Positions 26,702 to 35,816 of a stretch of DNA of 64,000 bases are shown piece after piece. Location of the stretch: the NCBI RefSeq assembly GCF_002217795.2, contig NZ_AP018823.1, positions 3,782,001 through 3,846,000 on the forward strand, read 5' to 3'. The notes beneath the pieces were generated by a model that saw only the letters and a list, made by a program, of their open reading frames with translations, was not told the DNA's origin and did no database searches. Source of the DNA: Aquitalea magnusonii (lineage in GTDB: Bacteria; Pseudomonadota; Gammaproteobacteria; Burkholderiales; Chromobacteriaceae). The stretch's first letter is position 1, and each line of letters starts with the position of its first letter. Made by a program: the position numbers and the translations under genes.

Positions 26702-27902
26702 CCCGCTCCAGCACCACGGCAATGCCCTGCCCCACGCCGATACACATGCTGCACAAGGCATAACGGCCCTGGCGGCGTTGCAGCTCGTAACTGGCGGTGG
26801 CCAACAAGCGTGCGCCGCTCATGCCCAGCGGATGGCCCATGGCAATCGCCCCGCCATTGGGATTGATGTAATCAGCATCCTCCGGCAGACCCAACTCGCG
26901 CAGCACCGCCAGTGCCTGGGCGGCAAAGGCTTCGTTGATTTCAATCACGTCCATTTGCTCCAGCCGCAACCCCAGCCGCTGCAACAGTTTGCGGCTGGCT
27001 GGCACCGGGCCGATGCCCATCAGCCGTGGTTCCACCCCGGCGCAGGCCATGCCCAGCACGCGGGTCAAGGGGCGCAGGCCGTGCTGCTGCACCGCACGCG
27101 CCGAGGCCAGCAGCAGCGCGCAAGCACCGTCATTCACCCCGGAGGCATTGCCAGCCGTCACCGACAGCTCCTTGCCATTGATGCCAGACAGCTTGGCCAG
27201 CCCTTCCAGCGTCACCTCCGGGCGCGGGTGCTCGTCGCAATCAAACACCCGCTCTGGCTGGCGCGGACGCGACAGCGTCACCGGGATGATTTCCGCGGCA
27301 AACCGCCCTTGCTGCTGCGCCGCCTGCCAGCGTTGCTGCGACTGCAAGGCAAAGCGGTCCTGATCGGCCCGGCTGATGCCAAAGGCGGCGGCTACATTGT
27401 CGGCGGTTTGCGGCATGGAGTCGGTGCCAAACTGCTTTGCCATCAAGGGATTGATAAAGCGCCAACCGATGGTGGTGTCAAACAGCGCCTGCGTGCGCTC
27501 AAACGCCTGCGCGGCCTTGCCCAGCACCATGGGTGCGCGCGACATGCTCTCCACCCCGCCGGCCAGCAGCAAATCGGCTTCGCCCAGCGCGATGCAGCGC
27601 GCGGCGCTGCCCACGGCATCCATACCGGAACCGCACAGGCGGTTCAGCGTCACCCCGGCAACCGTCATCGGCAGACCGGCCAGCAAGCCCGCCATGCGCG
27701 CCACATTGCGGTTGTCCTCGCCGGCCTGATTGGCACAACCCAGCCAGATATCATCCAGCACGCCCCAATCCAGCTCCGGATGGCGCGCGCGCAAGGCGCG
27801 CAAGGGCAAGGCGGCCAGATCGTCACAGCGGATGGAGGACAGGCTGCCGCCATAGCGGCCAATCGGAGTACGCACGGCATCACAAATATAAGCGTCTTGC
27901 AT
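26694..27902 (-). CDS. paaJ: Beta-ketoadipyl-CoA thiolase (PaaJ/PcaF type)
   Basis: A thiolase of 402 residues that cleaves 3-oxoadipyl-CoA to succinyl-CoA and acetyl-CoA. It follows E. coli PaaJ closely: AVRTPIGRYGGSLSSIRCDD, GCANQAGEDNRNVARMA, and FDTTIGWRFINPLMAKQFG. The acyl-accepting cysteine is C90 in LNRLCGSGMDA; the active-site histidine is in GGAIAMGHPLGMSG and the second cysteine in CSMCIGVGQG. The ATG at 27902 overlaps the stop of the paaH-like gene by one base. It is the last gene of the catabolic operon. With no phenylacetate ring-cleavage genes nearby, adipyl-CoA is the more likely source of its substrate. Confidence 0.92.
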   Translation of the reverse strand: MQDAYICDAVRTPIGRYGGSLSSIRCDDLAALPLRALRARHPELDWGVLDDIWLGCANQAGEDNRNVARMAGLLAGLPMTVAGVTLNRLCGSGMDAVGSAARCIALGEADLLLAGGVESMSRAPMVLGKAAQAFERTQALFDTTIGWRFINPLMAKQFGTDSMPQTADNVAAAFGISRADQDRFALQSQQRWQAAQQQGRFAAEIIPVTLSRPRQPERVFDCDEHPRPEVTLEGLAKLSGINGKELSVTAGNASGVNDGACALLLASARAVQQHGLRPLTRVLGMACAGVEPRLMGIGPVPASRKLLQRLGLRLEQMDVIEINEAFAAQALAVLRELGLPEDADYINPNGGAIAMGHPLGMSGARLLATASYELQRRQGRYALCSMCIGVGQGIAVVLERVS

Positions 27903-29434
27903 TACAGCACCTCGGCAGGGGATGACAGGGAAGAAAAGGCCTGTTGCTGCAGCCAGCCGGCAACACGGTAGTGGCCATCGCCGTGGTAATCCGCCAGGTG
28001 GCGCAGCACCTGGGCCAGCCAGCCATAGCCCAGCCGTCGGCCCCAGGCCAAGGGGCCTTGTGGATAATTCAGGCCCAGACACATGGCGTGGTCGATATCC
28101 TCCGCGCTGGCCAGGCCTTGCTGCAGCACGTCTGCCGCTTCGTTGACCAGCATGGCCACCGTGCGCAATACCGGCAGCCCGGCGGCATCCGGCAGATGAC
28201 ACAGGCGGATGCCTGCTGCATTCAGCAGTTGTTCCAGCGCCTGCCGCTGCGCCGGTGACAGGCCGGGGCTGGACTGGGCGGCCAGCAGGCTGACGTGCTG
28301 AAAATCAAAAGCCTGATCCAGCAGCAGGCAGGGTTGCTGCTCCGCCTGCTCACGCTGGGCAGCCGGGCGGCCATCGCTCAAGCAGACATGCGCGCTGCCG
28401 ATGCGGAACAGCCAGTCCGCCGCCGCGTGTTGCGGCGCCAGTTGCACTCCGGCCTGCTGCAACCGTTGCGCCAGCACGACAGCCACCGGCTGCGCCGGAT
28501 TGCAGATGATCTGGCGGCAGTCGGGCTGGCCGACGTGCAAGCGGTCCGGCTCGGCGGTCTGATCCTGCGGATAGCGGTAATAACCGCGACCGCTTTTGCG
28601 GCCCAGCCAGCCGGCCGCCACCATTTCCTGCTGAATCCACAGCGGGGTGTAGCGCGGGTCGTAACACATGGCCTGCCAGATGGAACGATGCACTGCCAGA
28701 TTCACATCCAGGCCGATCAGGTCCATCAAGGCAAACGGCCCCATGCGAAAGCCACCGCTGTGCTGCAACAGGCGGTCCAGCGTGGCGCAATCGGCCAGAC
28801 CATCCTGCAAGCAACGCAGGCTTTCCAGATAAAACGGTCTGGCAATGCGGTTGACGATGAAACCGGGGCTGGAGCGCACCAGCACCGTCTCCTTGCCCCA
28901 GGCGCGGGCGGTGGCGCGCACTTGCGCCAGCAGATCGGCATCGGTGGCCAGGCCGTGGACAATTTCCACCAGCCGCATGGCCGGAGCCGGGTTGAAGAAG
29001 TGCATGCCCACCAGCCGCTGCGGCGCGGCCATGGCGGCGGCAATGGCGCTGATGGACAGTGAGGAGGTATTGCTGGCCAGCAGGCAGTCCACAGCCACGA
29101 TTTGCTCCAACTGGCAAAACAAGGCCTGCTTGGCGGCCAGGTCTTCGACAATGGCTTCAATCACCAAGCCGGCATCGGCCAGTTGCTGCAGTTGTTCGGC
29201 ACGGGACAGCCGTGCGCACAAGTGCGCCACCTCTTCTGCAGATAACTTGCCTTTGTCGGCCTGGCGCTGCCACTGCTGCTGGATGGTTGCCACCGCCTGC
29301 GCGCTGGCATGGCCATTGGCATCATATAAACAGACCTGATGGCCTGCCGCAGCAGCCACCATGGCGATGCCACGGCCCATCACGCCACTGCCGATGATCG
29401 CCACCGGGCGGGATAAGGAAAGAGCGTGTTGCAT
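27902..29434 (-). CDS. paaH: 3-Hydroxyacyl-CoA dehydrogenase (PaaH/DcaH type)
   Basis: An NAD-dependent 3-hydroxyadipyl-CoA dehydrogenase of 510 residues. The nucleotide loop is VAIIGSGVMGRGIAMVAAAA (about residues 11-30). SNTSSLSISAIAA, VGMHFFNPAPAMRLVEIV and the catalytic-domain segment SSPGFIVNRIARPFYLES are standard. Like PaaH it has a second C-terminal dimerisation domain (MLVNEAADVLQQGLAS, LGLNYPQGPLAWG), which makes it longer than short-chain enzymes. The frame is open upstream, but the ATG at 29434 gives the proper N-terminus. It lies 35 bases after the paaF-like gene in the operon. Confidence 0.9.
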   Translation of the reverse strand: MQHALSLSRPVAIIGSGVMGRGIAMVAAAAGHQVCLYDANGHASAQAVATIQQQWQRQADKGKLSAEEVAHLCARLSRAEQLQQLADAGLVIEAIVEDLAAKQALFCQLEQIVAVDCLLASNTSSLSISAIAAAMAAPQRLVGMHFFNPAPAMRLVEIVHGLATDADLLAQVRATARAWGKETVLVRSSPGFIVNRIARPFYLESLRCLQDGLADCATLDRLLQHSGGFRMGPFALMDLIGLDVNLAVHRSIWQAMCYDPRYTPLWIQQEMVAAGWLGRKSGRGYYRYPQDQTAEPDRLHVGQPDCRQIICNPAQPVAVVLAQRLQQAGVQLAPQHAAADWLFRIGSAHVCLSDGRPAAQREQAEQQPCLLLDQAFDFQHVSLLAAQSSPGLSPAQRQALEQLLNAAGIRLCHLPDAAGLPVLRTVAMLVNEAADVLQQGLASAEDIDHAMCLGLNYPQGPLAWGRRLGYGWLAQVLRHLADYHGDGHYRVAGWLQQQAFSSLSSPAEVL

Positions 29435-29469
29435 GGCTTCTCTCTGTGCGAAATGGGGATGAAGACGGA

Positions 29470-30258
29470 CTAGCAGCCCTGCCACTGTGGCGAACGTTTT
29501 TCCAGAAAGGCGCGGATGCCCTCCTGCCGGTCCTGGCTGGCCGACAGCGTGACAAAATGGGCACGCTCCTGTGCCAGCCCGGCGGACAGGCCGGTTTCCT
29601 GGGCCGCCAGCAAGGCCGCCTTGGCCAGACGCAAGGCCAGCGGGGCTTGCCGCGCAATACGCGCAGCCAGTGCCTGCGCCTTGGGCAGGCAATCGGCATC
29701 CGGCCATACCTCGGCCACCAGCCCGGCCTGCCTGGCTTCTTCGGCCCCGATAAAGTCGCCGCTGAGCACCATTTTCATCGCCAGCGACTTGCCCACCGCA
29801 CGCAGCAGGCGCTGGGTGCCACCGGCCCCCGGCATGATGCCCAGCTTGATTTCCGGCTGGCCGAAACAGGCTGATTCCCCGGCAATGATGATGTCGGCGT
29901 GCATGGCCAGTTCGCAGCCGCCACCCAGCGCATAGCCACACACGGCAGCCAGCAGCGGCTTGGGAAAGCGGGCAATGGCGGCAAACAGCGCCGGGCGTTC
30001 ATCGCACAGCATGGCGGGCAGCTTCTTGTCCGCCATCTCGGCCAGATCGGCCCCGGCGGCAAACACCTTGTCGCCACCGCTCAACACCACCACCGCCACG
30101 GCATCGTCCTGTTCGGCGCGCGCCAGCACCTGTACCAAGGCCTGCAGCAAGGGGGTGGACAAGGCATTACGCAGCGCAGGACGGTGCAGGGTGAGGGTCA
30201 GCACCCCCTCCACCGGAGCGGCACACTGCAATAAATCGGGGATATCGGCATAAGGCAT
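29470..30258 (-). CDS. paaF: Enoyl-CoA hydratase (PaaF/DcaE type)
   Basis: A crotonase-fold hydratase of 262 residues expected to hydrate 2,3-didehydroadipyl-CoA. It matches E. coli PaaF along its length: LHRPALRNALSTPLLQ, FAAGADLAEMADKKL, CGYALGGGCELAMHADIIIA, LGIMPGAGGTQRLLRAVGKS. The oxyanion-hole segments (AAGADL, YALGGGCEL) and the catalytic Glu in PEIKLGIMPG are present. It is preceded in the operon by the MFS transporter and followed by paaH. Confidence 0.9.
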   Translation of the reverse strand: MPYADIPDLLQCAAPVEGVLTLTLHRPALRNALSTPLLQALVQVLARAEQDDAVAVVVLSGGDKVFAAGADLAEMADKKLPAMLCDERPALFAAIARFPKPLLAAVCGYALGGGCELAMHADIIIAGESACFGQPEIKLGIMPGAGGTQRLLRAVGKSLAMKMVLSGDFIGAEEARQAGLVAEVWPDADCLPKAQALAARIARQAPLALRLAKAALLAAQETGLSAGLAQERAHFVTLSASQDRQEGIRAFLEKRSPQWQGC

Positions 30259-30285
30259 GCTTGTTTCTCCTGGCGGCTGGATGGA

Positions 30286-31635
30286 TCAACGCGGCTGTGC
30301 GGTTGTTGCAGCGGCAAGCGGGGTGTGCGCCACGCCGGCTGGCTGCGCATCCGGCTCCGGAATGCGTTTGAGCAGCCACAGGGTGCTGAACAGCGACACC
30401 AGTGCATAACAGCCAGAAATGACCGCCACCCAGCTGATGCCGCCAGTGACATTAAGCAGCCATTGCGCCAGCACCGGTGTGCCGCCGCCAATCAGCAGGG
30501 AACATAGCTGGTAGGAAAAGGACATGCCGGTGTAGCGCAGTTGCACCGGAAAAGCCTGGGCCAGCAGGCCGCCAATCGCACCGTAAAACATGGAATGCGG
30601 AATGGTGGCCAGGCACATGGCAGTCACGGCCAGCCAGTAGCTGCCGGTGGAGATGGCCCAGAACATCAGCGGCATCAGCAGAAATTCCGGCAGCAAGATC
30701 CACAAAATGGCCTTGGCCTTGTCCATGCGCGATACCAGCACTGCGCCAAACGGCTGCACCACAAACTGCACCACCAAGGCCCACAGGATGATCTGCAAAA
30801 AGGTTTCCCGGCCATACCCCAGCTCGCTGGTGGCCCAGGACAGGGCGAAGGTGGTTTTCAGATAAGTCACGTGGATGACGGTAGGCACCAGCATGGTCAT
30901 CCATACCAGCATGCCGTGCTGGCGCAGCACACTCAGCAGCGGCAACCGCTCTACCTTTTTCTCGGCCATCACCTGCTGCATGGCCTTGGATTCGCTCAGT
31001 TGCAGGCGGATAAACAGCCCCACCAGCACCAGCACGGCAGACAACAGGAAGGGAATACGCCAGCCCCACTGTACAAACTCCGGCATGGGCATGCGGCCGA
31101 GCAGGAAGAACACCAGCGTGGCCAGCAGATTACCCGCCGGTGAGCCTTGCTGGGCAAACGCCGCATACAGGATGCCCTTGTTCTTGGGCGCGTTTTCGCT
31201 GGCAATCAGCACCGCCCCACCCCACTCGCCGCCCACGGCAATGCCCTGCACGATGCGCAGCAGCACCAGGCCGATGGGTGCCAGCACGCCAATGCTCTGG
31301 TAGGACGGCAGCAGGCCGATGCCCAGGGTGGACAGGCCCATCAGCATCAGGGTGATCACCAGCGTGGTCTTGCGACCGATACGGTCGCCAAAGTGGCCAA
31401 AAATGACCCCGCCCAGCGGCCGGGCGATAAAACCGGCCCACAGCGTGACAAAGGACAGCAGCGTGGCCACGCCCGGATCCAGTGTGGCCGGAAAGAACAC
31501 CTTGCCGAACACCAGCGCGGCGGCAAGACCATAGATATAAAAGTCGTACCACTCGATGGTGGTGCCGACAAAGGCGGCAATGGCGGCACGCATTGGTTTT
31601 TTCTTGTCGTCCGCCTGGGTCTGCACGTGTTGCAT
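30286..31635 (-). CDS. MFS transporter, metabolite:H+ symporter family
   Basis: An inner-membrane carrier of 449 residues and 12 predicted helices, of the MHS type (KgtP, ProP, ShiA relatives). Family segments: VGTTIEWYDFYIYGLAAALV, FIARPLGGVIFGHFGDRIGR and QGIAVGGEWGGAVLIASENA. MHS carriers import carboxylates and related anions. Lying inside a dicarboxylyl-CoA beta-oxidation operon, it probably imports the dicarboxylate substrate; adipate is the favoured guess. Confidence 0.87.
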   Translation of the reverse strand: MQHVQTQADDKKKPMRAAIAAFVGTTIEWYDFYIYGLAAALVFGKVFFPATLDPGVATLLSFVTLWAGFIARPLGGVIFGHFGDRIGRKTTLVITLMLMGLSTLGIGLLPSYQSIGVLAPIGLVLLRIVQGIAVGGEWGGAVLIASENAPKNKGILYAAFAQQGSPAGNLLATLVFFLLGRMPMPEFVQWGWRIPFLLSAVLVLVGLFIRLQLSESKAMQQVMAEKKVERLPLLSVLRQHGMLVWMTMLVPTVIHVTYLKTTFALSWATSELGYGRETFLQIILWALVVQFVVQPFGAVLVSRMDKAKAILWILLPEFLLMPLMFWAISTGSYWLAVTAMCLATIPHSMFYGAIGGLLAQAFPVQLRYTGMSFSYQLCSLLIGGGTPVLAQWLLNVTGGISWVAVISGCYALVSLFSTLWLLKRIPEPDAQPAGVAHTPLAAATTAQPR

Positions 31636-31714
31636 GGATAGTGTCTCCAGAAAAAGGGCGCATCTCCCGGCACGGCACGCAGGCTGTTAGCGGGAGAAAG
31701 CGGGCAGGAATGGC

Positions 31715-32908
31715 TCAGTCGTGGCTGATCACCACCCCGGCATCCAGCAGGGCTTGTTGCTGTGCGTCCGCATAGCCCAGCTCACTCAGCACGGTGCGGC
31801 TGTGCTGGCCCAAGGCCGGAGGCGGCGTGTCATAGCGCGCCGGGGTACGGGACAGCTTGATCGGCGAGGCGGTACCACGGTACTCCCCCATGTCCACCAG
31901 CAACTGGCGGTAAGCGGTATGCGGATGGGCCACCACCTGCTCCACTCCCTGCACCGGCGCGCAAGGCACGCCGTCGTGCAGCAGGCGCGGGGCCAGCTCT
32001 TCAGCCCGGTGCTGACTGAGCGCCGCTTCCAGCGCCTGCTTGAGTTGCGGACGGTGGGCACAGCGGCTGCGGTTGTCGATGAAGCGCGGGTCGGCAGGCA
32101 AGCTGGCGATCTCCAGCATCTGGCACAGCCGGGCAAATTGCCGGTCATTGCCCACCGCCAGGTACAAGGGCACGCTGGCGGTGCGGTAGCTGTCGTAGGG
32201 CGCGATATTGGGATGGGCATTGCCACTGCGCGTCGTGGCCTTGCCGGAGCCAAAATAATTGGGCAGATGCGGATGCAGCAGCGACACACCGCAATCGTAT
32301 AGCGCAATATCCAGCGACTGCCCCAGCCCGCTGCGCTCCCGCTCATACAACGCCAGCAAGATGCCGGACAAGGCATTCAGCCCGGTCACCATGTCCACCA
32401 CCGGCAGCCCCACCCGCAATGGCGGCCCATCCTGCTCACCGTTGACGCTCATCAGCCCGGTCATCGCCTGGATGGCGGCATCGTAGCCGGGCAGCCCGCC
32501 CAGCGGTCCTTGTGCGCCAAAGCCGGTGACGGCGCAATGAATCAGCCGCGGAAAACGCGGTGCCAGATCGCGGGCATAATCCATGCCCCAGCGCGCCAGC
32601 GTGCCGGGCTTGAAGTTTTCCAGCAGCACATCGGCCTGCTCCAGCAACTGCCACACAATGGCGCGACCGGCCTCCTGCGACAGATCGACACAGATGGCCC
32701 GCTTGTTGCGATTGACCCCCTCGAAATACCAGGCGGTATCGCCCAGGAAGGGCGGCCCCCAGCCACGGGTTTCATCCCCGGAGGGCGGCTCCAGCTTGAT
32801 GACATCCGCGCCATGGTCGGCCAGCGCCTGGCTGCAATACGGCCCGCCCAAGACCCGGCTCAGGTCCAGCACCCGCACGCCGTGCAAGGCTGCGCTTGCC
32901 GGCTTCAT
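31715..32908 (-). CDS. Family III CoA-transferase (CaiB/BaiF type)
   Basis: A 397-residue family III CoA-transferase, which moves CoA between acyl-CoA and a free carboxylate. N-terminal motif GVRVLDLSRVLGGPYCSQAL, then GADVIKLEPPSGDETRGWGP and the knot-domain region NRNKRAICVDLSQEAGR; the catalytic Asp is expected in GLPVVDMVTGLNA. In this operon its likely job is to activate a dicarboxylate such as adipate using succinyl-CoA. Its ATG overlaps the acyl-CoA dehydrogenase stop by 4 bases, and the MFS gene follows after 79 bases. Confidence 0.88.
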   Translation of the reverse strand: MKPASAALHGVRVLDLSRVLGGPYCSQALADHGADVIKLEPPSGDETRGWGPPFLGDTAWYFEGVNRNKRAICVDLSQEAGRAIVWQLLEQADVLLENFKPGTLARWGMDYARDLAPRFPRLIHCAVTGFGAQGPLGGLPGYDAAIQAMTGLMSVNGEQDGPPLRVGLPVVDMVTGLNALSGILLALYERERSGLGQSLDIALYDCGVSLLHPHLPNYFGSGKATTRSGNAHPNIAPYDSYRTASVPLYLAVGNDRQFARLCQMLEIASLPADPRFIDNRSRCAHRPQLKQALEAALSQHRAEELAPRLLHDGVPCAPVQGVEQVVAHPHTAYRQLLVDMGEYRGTASPIKLSRTPARYDTPPPALGQHSRTVLSELGYADAQQQALLDAGVVISHD

Positions 32909-34653
32909 GGCTGTGCTCCTGCAGGCAGGCAGGCCATGGCTTCATCCAGGCTGCAGGGCTGGACTTCCAGCAGTTTGGCCGCCAGCGCGGGTGCCAGTGC
33001 GTCGGCATCCAGTTGCATCGGGTCACGTGGCAACACGCGATGGCGCAATACCAGATGGGCAATGGCCAGCCGCCGGTAATCCGGTGCCAGCCGGGCGCTT
33101 TCCCAGGCCATGAACAGGGCGGTCAGCACATGATAGAACTGGCTGCCCGCCTGTCGGATGGACTGCGCCTCGCCGCGCTCGGCCACCTGCAGCAGATTGT
33201 CAGCCGCCTGACGTAATACGCGGCGGAACAAGTGATCACTGGCAGCGGGCAGGCCAGCCTCGTCCAGCAGGGCCAGCGCATGGGCCAGCAAGGGCGGCAG
33301 CGCCCCGGCGCGCTTCACCGCGCGCAGGATGTCCAGCGCCACGATATTGCTGGTGCCTTCCCAGATGGAGCCCAGGTGGGCATCGCGCACAATGCGGGCA
33401 TCGCTCCATTCCTCGATGTAACCCAGCCCGCCACGCACTTCCATGGCATCCCCAGTCACCCGGCGCGCATCGCGGCAGGTGCGGAACTTGATCAACGGCG
33501 TCAGCAGCCGTACCGCGCCTTGCGCGCTGGCATCGCCGGCATCGGCCCGCCCCAGCATTTGCGCGGTATGCATGAACATGGAACGGCCTTGCTCGGTGGG
33601 TAGCAGCATCTTCAGCAACTGGCGCTGCATCAGCGGCATATCGATCAGCCGCTGGCCAAAGGCATGGCGATGGCTGGCCACATGCAAGGCTTCGGACAAG
33701 GCACGGCGCATCAGCCCGGCAGACCTCACCCCGTTGGACAGCCGCGACATATTGATCATGTCGGCCATTTGCTGGAAGCCACGGCCAATCTGGCCAATCA
33801 GATAAGCCGTGGCACCTTCCAGCACAATCTCGCCGCTGGCCATGGAGCGAGTGCCCATTTTCGGTTTCAGCCGCACGATGCGGTAGGCATTGCGCGTGCC
33901 ATCCGGCAAATGCTTGGGCAACAGGAACAGGCCCAAGCCGTGTATCCCCTTGGGAGCGCCTTCCGGGCGTGCCAGCACCATGGCCAGATCGGCATCCGGA
34001 TTGGAGCAGAACCATTTGTCGCCATATAGCTGCCACTGTTTGCTGCCATCAGCCGCCTGGCTGCACACCGCACGGGTGGCCACCTGGCCGACATCCGAAC
34101 CGGCCTGCTGCTCGGTAATGAACATCGCACCCTGATAGAGCTGGTCAAAATCCCGCGTGCTGAGGAAAGGCAAATAGCGCGCCACCAGGTCTGGCTCGCC
34201 AAACTTGCACAAGGTGCGGGTGAGTGAATCCGTCATGCTGACCGGGCAGCACAGGCCAAATTCTGCCTGCACAAATAGATATGTCAGGGCATATTTCAGC
34301 AATGGTGGGTTATTTTTTCCATCATGACTGAGCGATGCCAAACCCAATTCTGAATAAGCTACCTCTTCCAACTTGATATAGGCCGGGTGTTTTTCAATAT
34401 GATCCACGGGCTCGGCGCGACGATTCCGTGGATACAACACCGGGGGATTCCGATCAGCCAGCAATGCCAGCTCATCCAATTCCGCCGTTATCCTGCCACC
34501 CAAATCAAACAACTGCTTTTTGATGCCGGAATAATAATCGGCACCAAGATGCAAGGACAGCAAAGCACCTAGATCTTTATCCAATGCAAAGAAATTACAA
34601 TTCCTGCTATCGGGAATATTATTTCCACCATGACCATCCTGATGCATTGCCAT
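32905..34653 (-). CDS. Acyl-CoA dehydrogenase, AidB-like family
   Basis: A flavoprotein of about 582 residues, longer than classical acyl-CoA dehydrogenases (about 380) and in the AidB range. FAD/substrate segments are MFITEQQAGSDVGQVATRAV and LYGDKWFCSNPDAD. The C-terminal helical domain has MEVRGGLGYIEEWSDARIVR and GSIWEGTSNIVALDILRAV, typical of AidB-like proteins. The likely reaction here is alpha,beta-desaturation of the dicarboxylyl-CoA. The ATG at 34653 is chosen because GAGGAG lies 7 bases upstream; one at 34668 is possible. The first 130 or so codons are visibly richer in AT than the rest. First gene of the catabolic operon. Confidence 0.87.
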   Translation of the reverse strand: MAMHQDGHGGNNIPDSRNCNFFALDKDLGALLSLHLGADYYSGIKKQLFDLGGRITAELDELALLADRNPPVLYPRNRRAEPVDHIEKHPAYIKLEEVAYSELGLASLSHDGKNNPPLLKYALTYLFVQAEFGLCCPVSMTDSLTRTLCKFGEPDLVARYLPFLSTRDFDQLYQGAMFITEQQAGSDVGQVATRAVCSQAADGSKQWQLYGDKWFCSNPDADLAMVLARPEGAPKGIHGLGLFLLPKHLPDGTRNAYRIVRLKPKMGTRSMASGEIVLEGATAYLIGQIGRGFQQMADMINMSRLSNGVRSAGLMRRALSEALHVASHRHAFGQRLIDMPLMQRQLLKMLLPTEQGRSMFMHTAQMLGRADAGDASAQGAVRLLTPLIKFRTCRDARRVTGDAMEVRGGLGYIEEWSDARIVRDAHLGSIWEGTSNIVALDILRAVKRAGALPPLLAHALALLDEAGLPAASDHLFRRVLRQAADNLLQVAERGEAQSIRQAGSQFYHVLTALFMAWESARLAPDYRRLAIAHLVLRHRVLPRDPMQLDADALAPALAAKLLEVQPCSLDEAMACLPAGAQP

Positions 34654-34682
34654 TTGTTTTCTCCTCAAGAGTCATCACCCGG

Positions 34683-34786
34683 ATCAAGCAATAGCCATGC
34701 TTGATTGATGAAGGAAAACAGGCTATTGGCATGGCAATACAGCGTCCAATACATTTAAATTCTCGAACGATAAATCATCGTTATCG
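34683..34786. promoter_or_regulatory. Divergent control region with interleaved inverted repeats
   Basis: Between the acyl-CoA dehydrogenase and the LysR gene, ATCAAGCA (34683-34690) pairs with TGCTTGAT (34698-34705), an 8-7-8 palindrome of LysR-site type. Interleaved with it, CAATAGCC (34689-34696) pairs with GGCTATTG (34721-34728). A third repeat, CGATAA/TTATCG, lies at 34768-34786 close to the lysR start. These are candidate sites for the adjacent LysR regulator. Confidence 0.5.
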
Positions 34787-34805
34787 TCATCCACGAAAGA
34801 AGGCA

Positions 34806-35699
34806 ATGGAACTCAGACAATTGCGTAATTTCCTTGCAGTTGCTGAAGAACTGCATTTTGGCCGGGCAGCAAAACGGCTGCACATTTCACAGCCGGCCTT
34901 GAGTTTTGACATTCGGAAACTGGAAGAACGGATAGGGGTGCAATTATTCTTGCGCAACAGCAAGGAAGTTAGGCTGACCCAATGCGGTGATGCCTTGCTG
35001 ATCAAATGCAGAAGCCTGCTGGAAAGTGCAGACGAATTGCAGCAAATGCTACACAGCTATGCGCAGGGAAAAAAAGGCTTTATTCGCCTGGGATTCATCA
35101 ACTCGATGTTGCATCTGGGCTTGCCGCAGGTGGTACAACGCTTTGCCGCCCAATATCCTGGGGTGGACATTGCGCTCAAGGAAATGGGTACCCACGAACA
35201 GATTCAGGCCATCGAACAAGGGAAGATTGATCTTGGCTGTGCCAATGATGCGCACTTTCCCGCCGGCATCCTGGCGCAACGCGTGCTGGAAGAAGACTTT
35301 GTCTGCTGCCTGCCGCTTGACCACCCCTTGCATGCACAACAATGCATCGCACTGCCCTCACTGCAACAGCAACCATTCATCCTGTTTGCGCCAGAAGTCT
35401 CTCCACACTTTCACCACCAGATTCTGGCCCAATGCGCCGCGGCGGGGTTTCATCCGCGCATCCTGCATCAGGCACGCAGCTGGAAGTCCATCATCACCAT
35501 GGTGGGGCTAGGATTGGGTGTGGCTCTGCTACCGGCAGGCTTGCAACACATTGATACCGACCGGGTCTGTTATCGGCCCGTGCCAGACTCCAGGCTGAAA
35601 ATGCAGATCATGCTGTTATGTCGTCAGGAAGAGCAGGAAAGCTGCGTACATCTGCTTGGGAAAGAACTGTTATGCAGCATCCGCCCTGCCGCACACTGA
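34806..35699 (+). CDS. LysR family transcriptional regulator of the dicarboxylate operon
   Basis: A LysR regulator of 297 residues. The N-terminal winged helix is MELRQLRNFLAVAEELHFGR then RLHISQPALSFDIRKLEERI; the effector domain starts about residue 90 (KKGFIRLGFINSMLHLG). CatR/CbnR-type regulators of aromatic and dicarboxylate pathways share the opening ELRQLRYF-type motif. The ATG at 34806 is preferred over upstream in-frame ATGs because it gives this standard start. It is divergent from the acyl-CoA dehydrogenase operon, with inverted repeats in the shared region, so it probably controls that operon. Confidence 0.88.
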   Translation: MELRQLRNFLAVAEELHFGRAAKRLHISQPALSFDIRKLEERIGVQLFLRNSKEVRLTQCGDALLIKCRSLLESADELQQMLHSYAQGKKGFIRLGFINSMLHLGLPQVVQRFAAQYPGVDIALKEMGTHEQIQAIEQGKIDLGCANDAHFPAGILAQRVLEEDFVCCLPLDHPLHAQQCIALPSLQQQPFILFAPEVSPHFHHQILAQCAAAGFHPRILHQARSWKSIITMVGLGLGVALLPAGLQHIDTDRVCYRPVPDSRLKMQIMLLCRQEEQESCVHLLGKELLCSIRPAAH

Positions 35700-35816
35700 G
35701 CCTGACCGGCAGGCGGCGCAGTCACCAGACGCCGCCGGCATAGCGCCGTACACCCGGTTTGCAGTTGACCGCCACAGCCACTAAAGTAGCCGTTTTGCCG
35801 TAACAGATAGACGGAT

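Noticed and set aside
26694..29434. Reading the cluster as a phenylacetate pathway
   Set aside because: Although the enzymes are PaaF-, PaaH- and PaaJ-like, the ligase, epoxidase, isomerase and ring-opening genes are absent, while a CoA-transferase, dehydrogenase and carrier are present.
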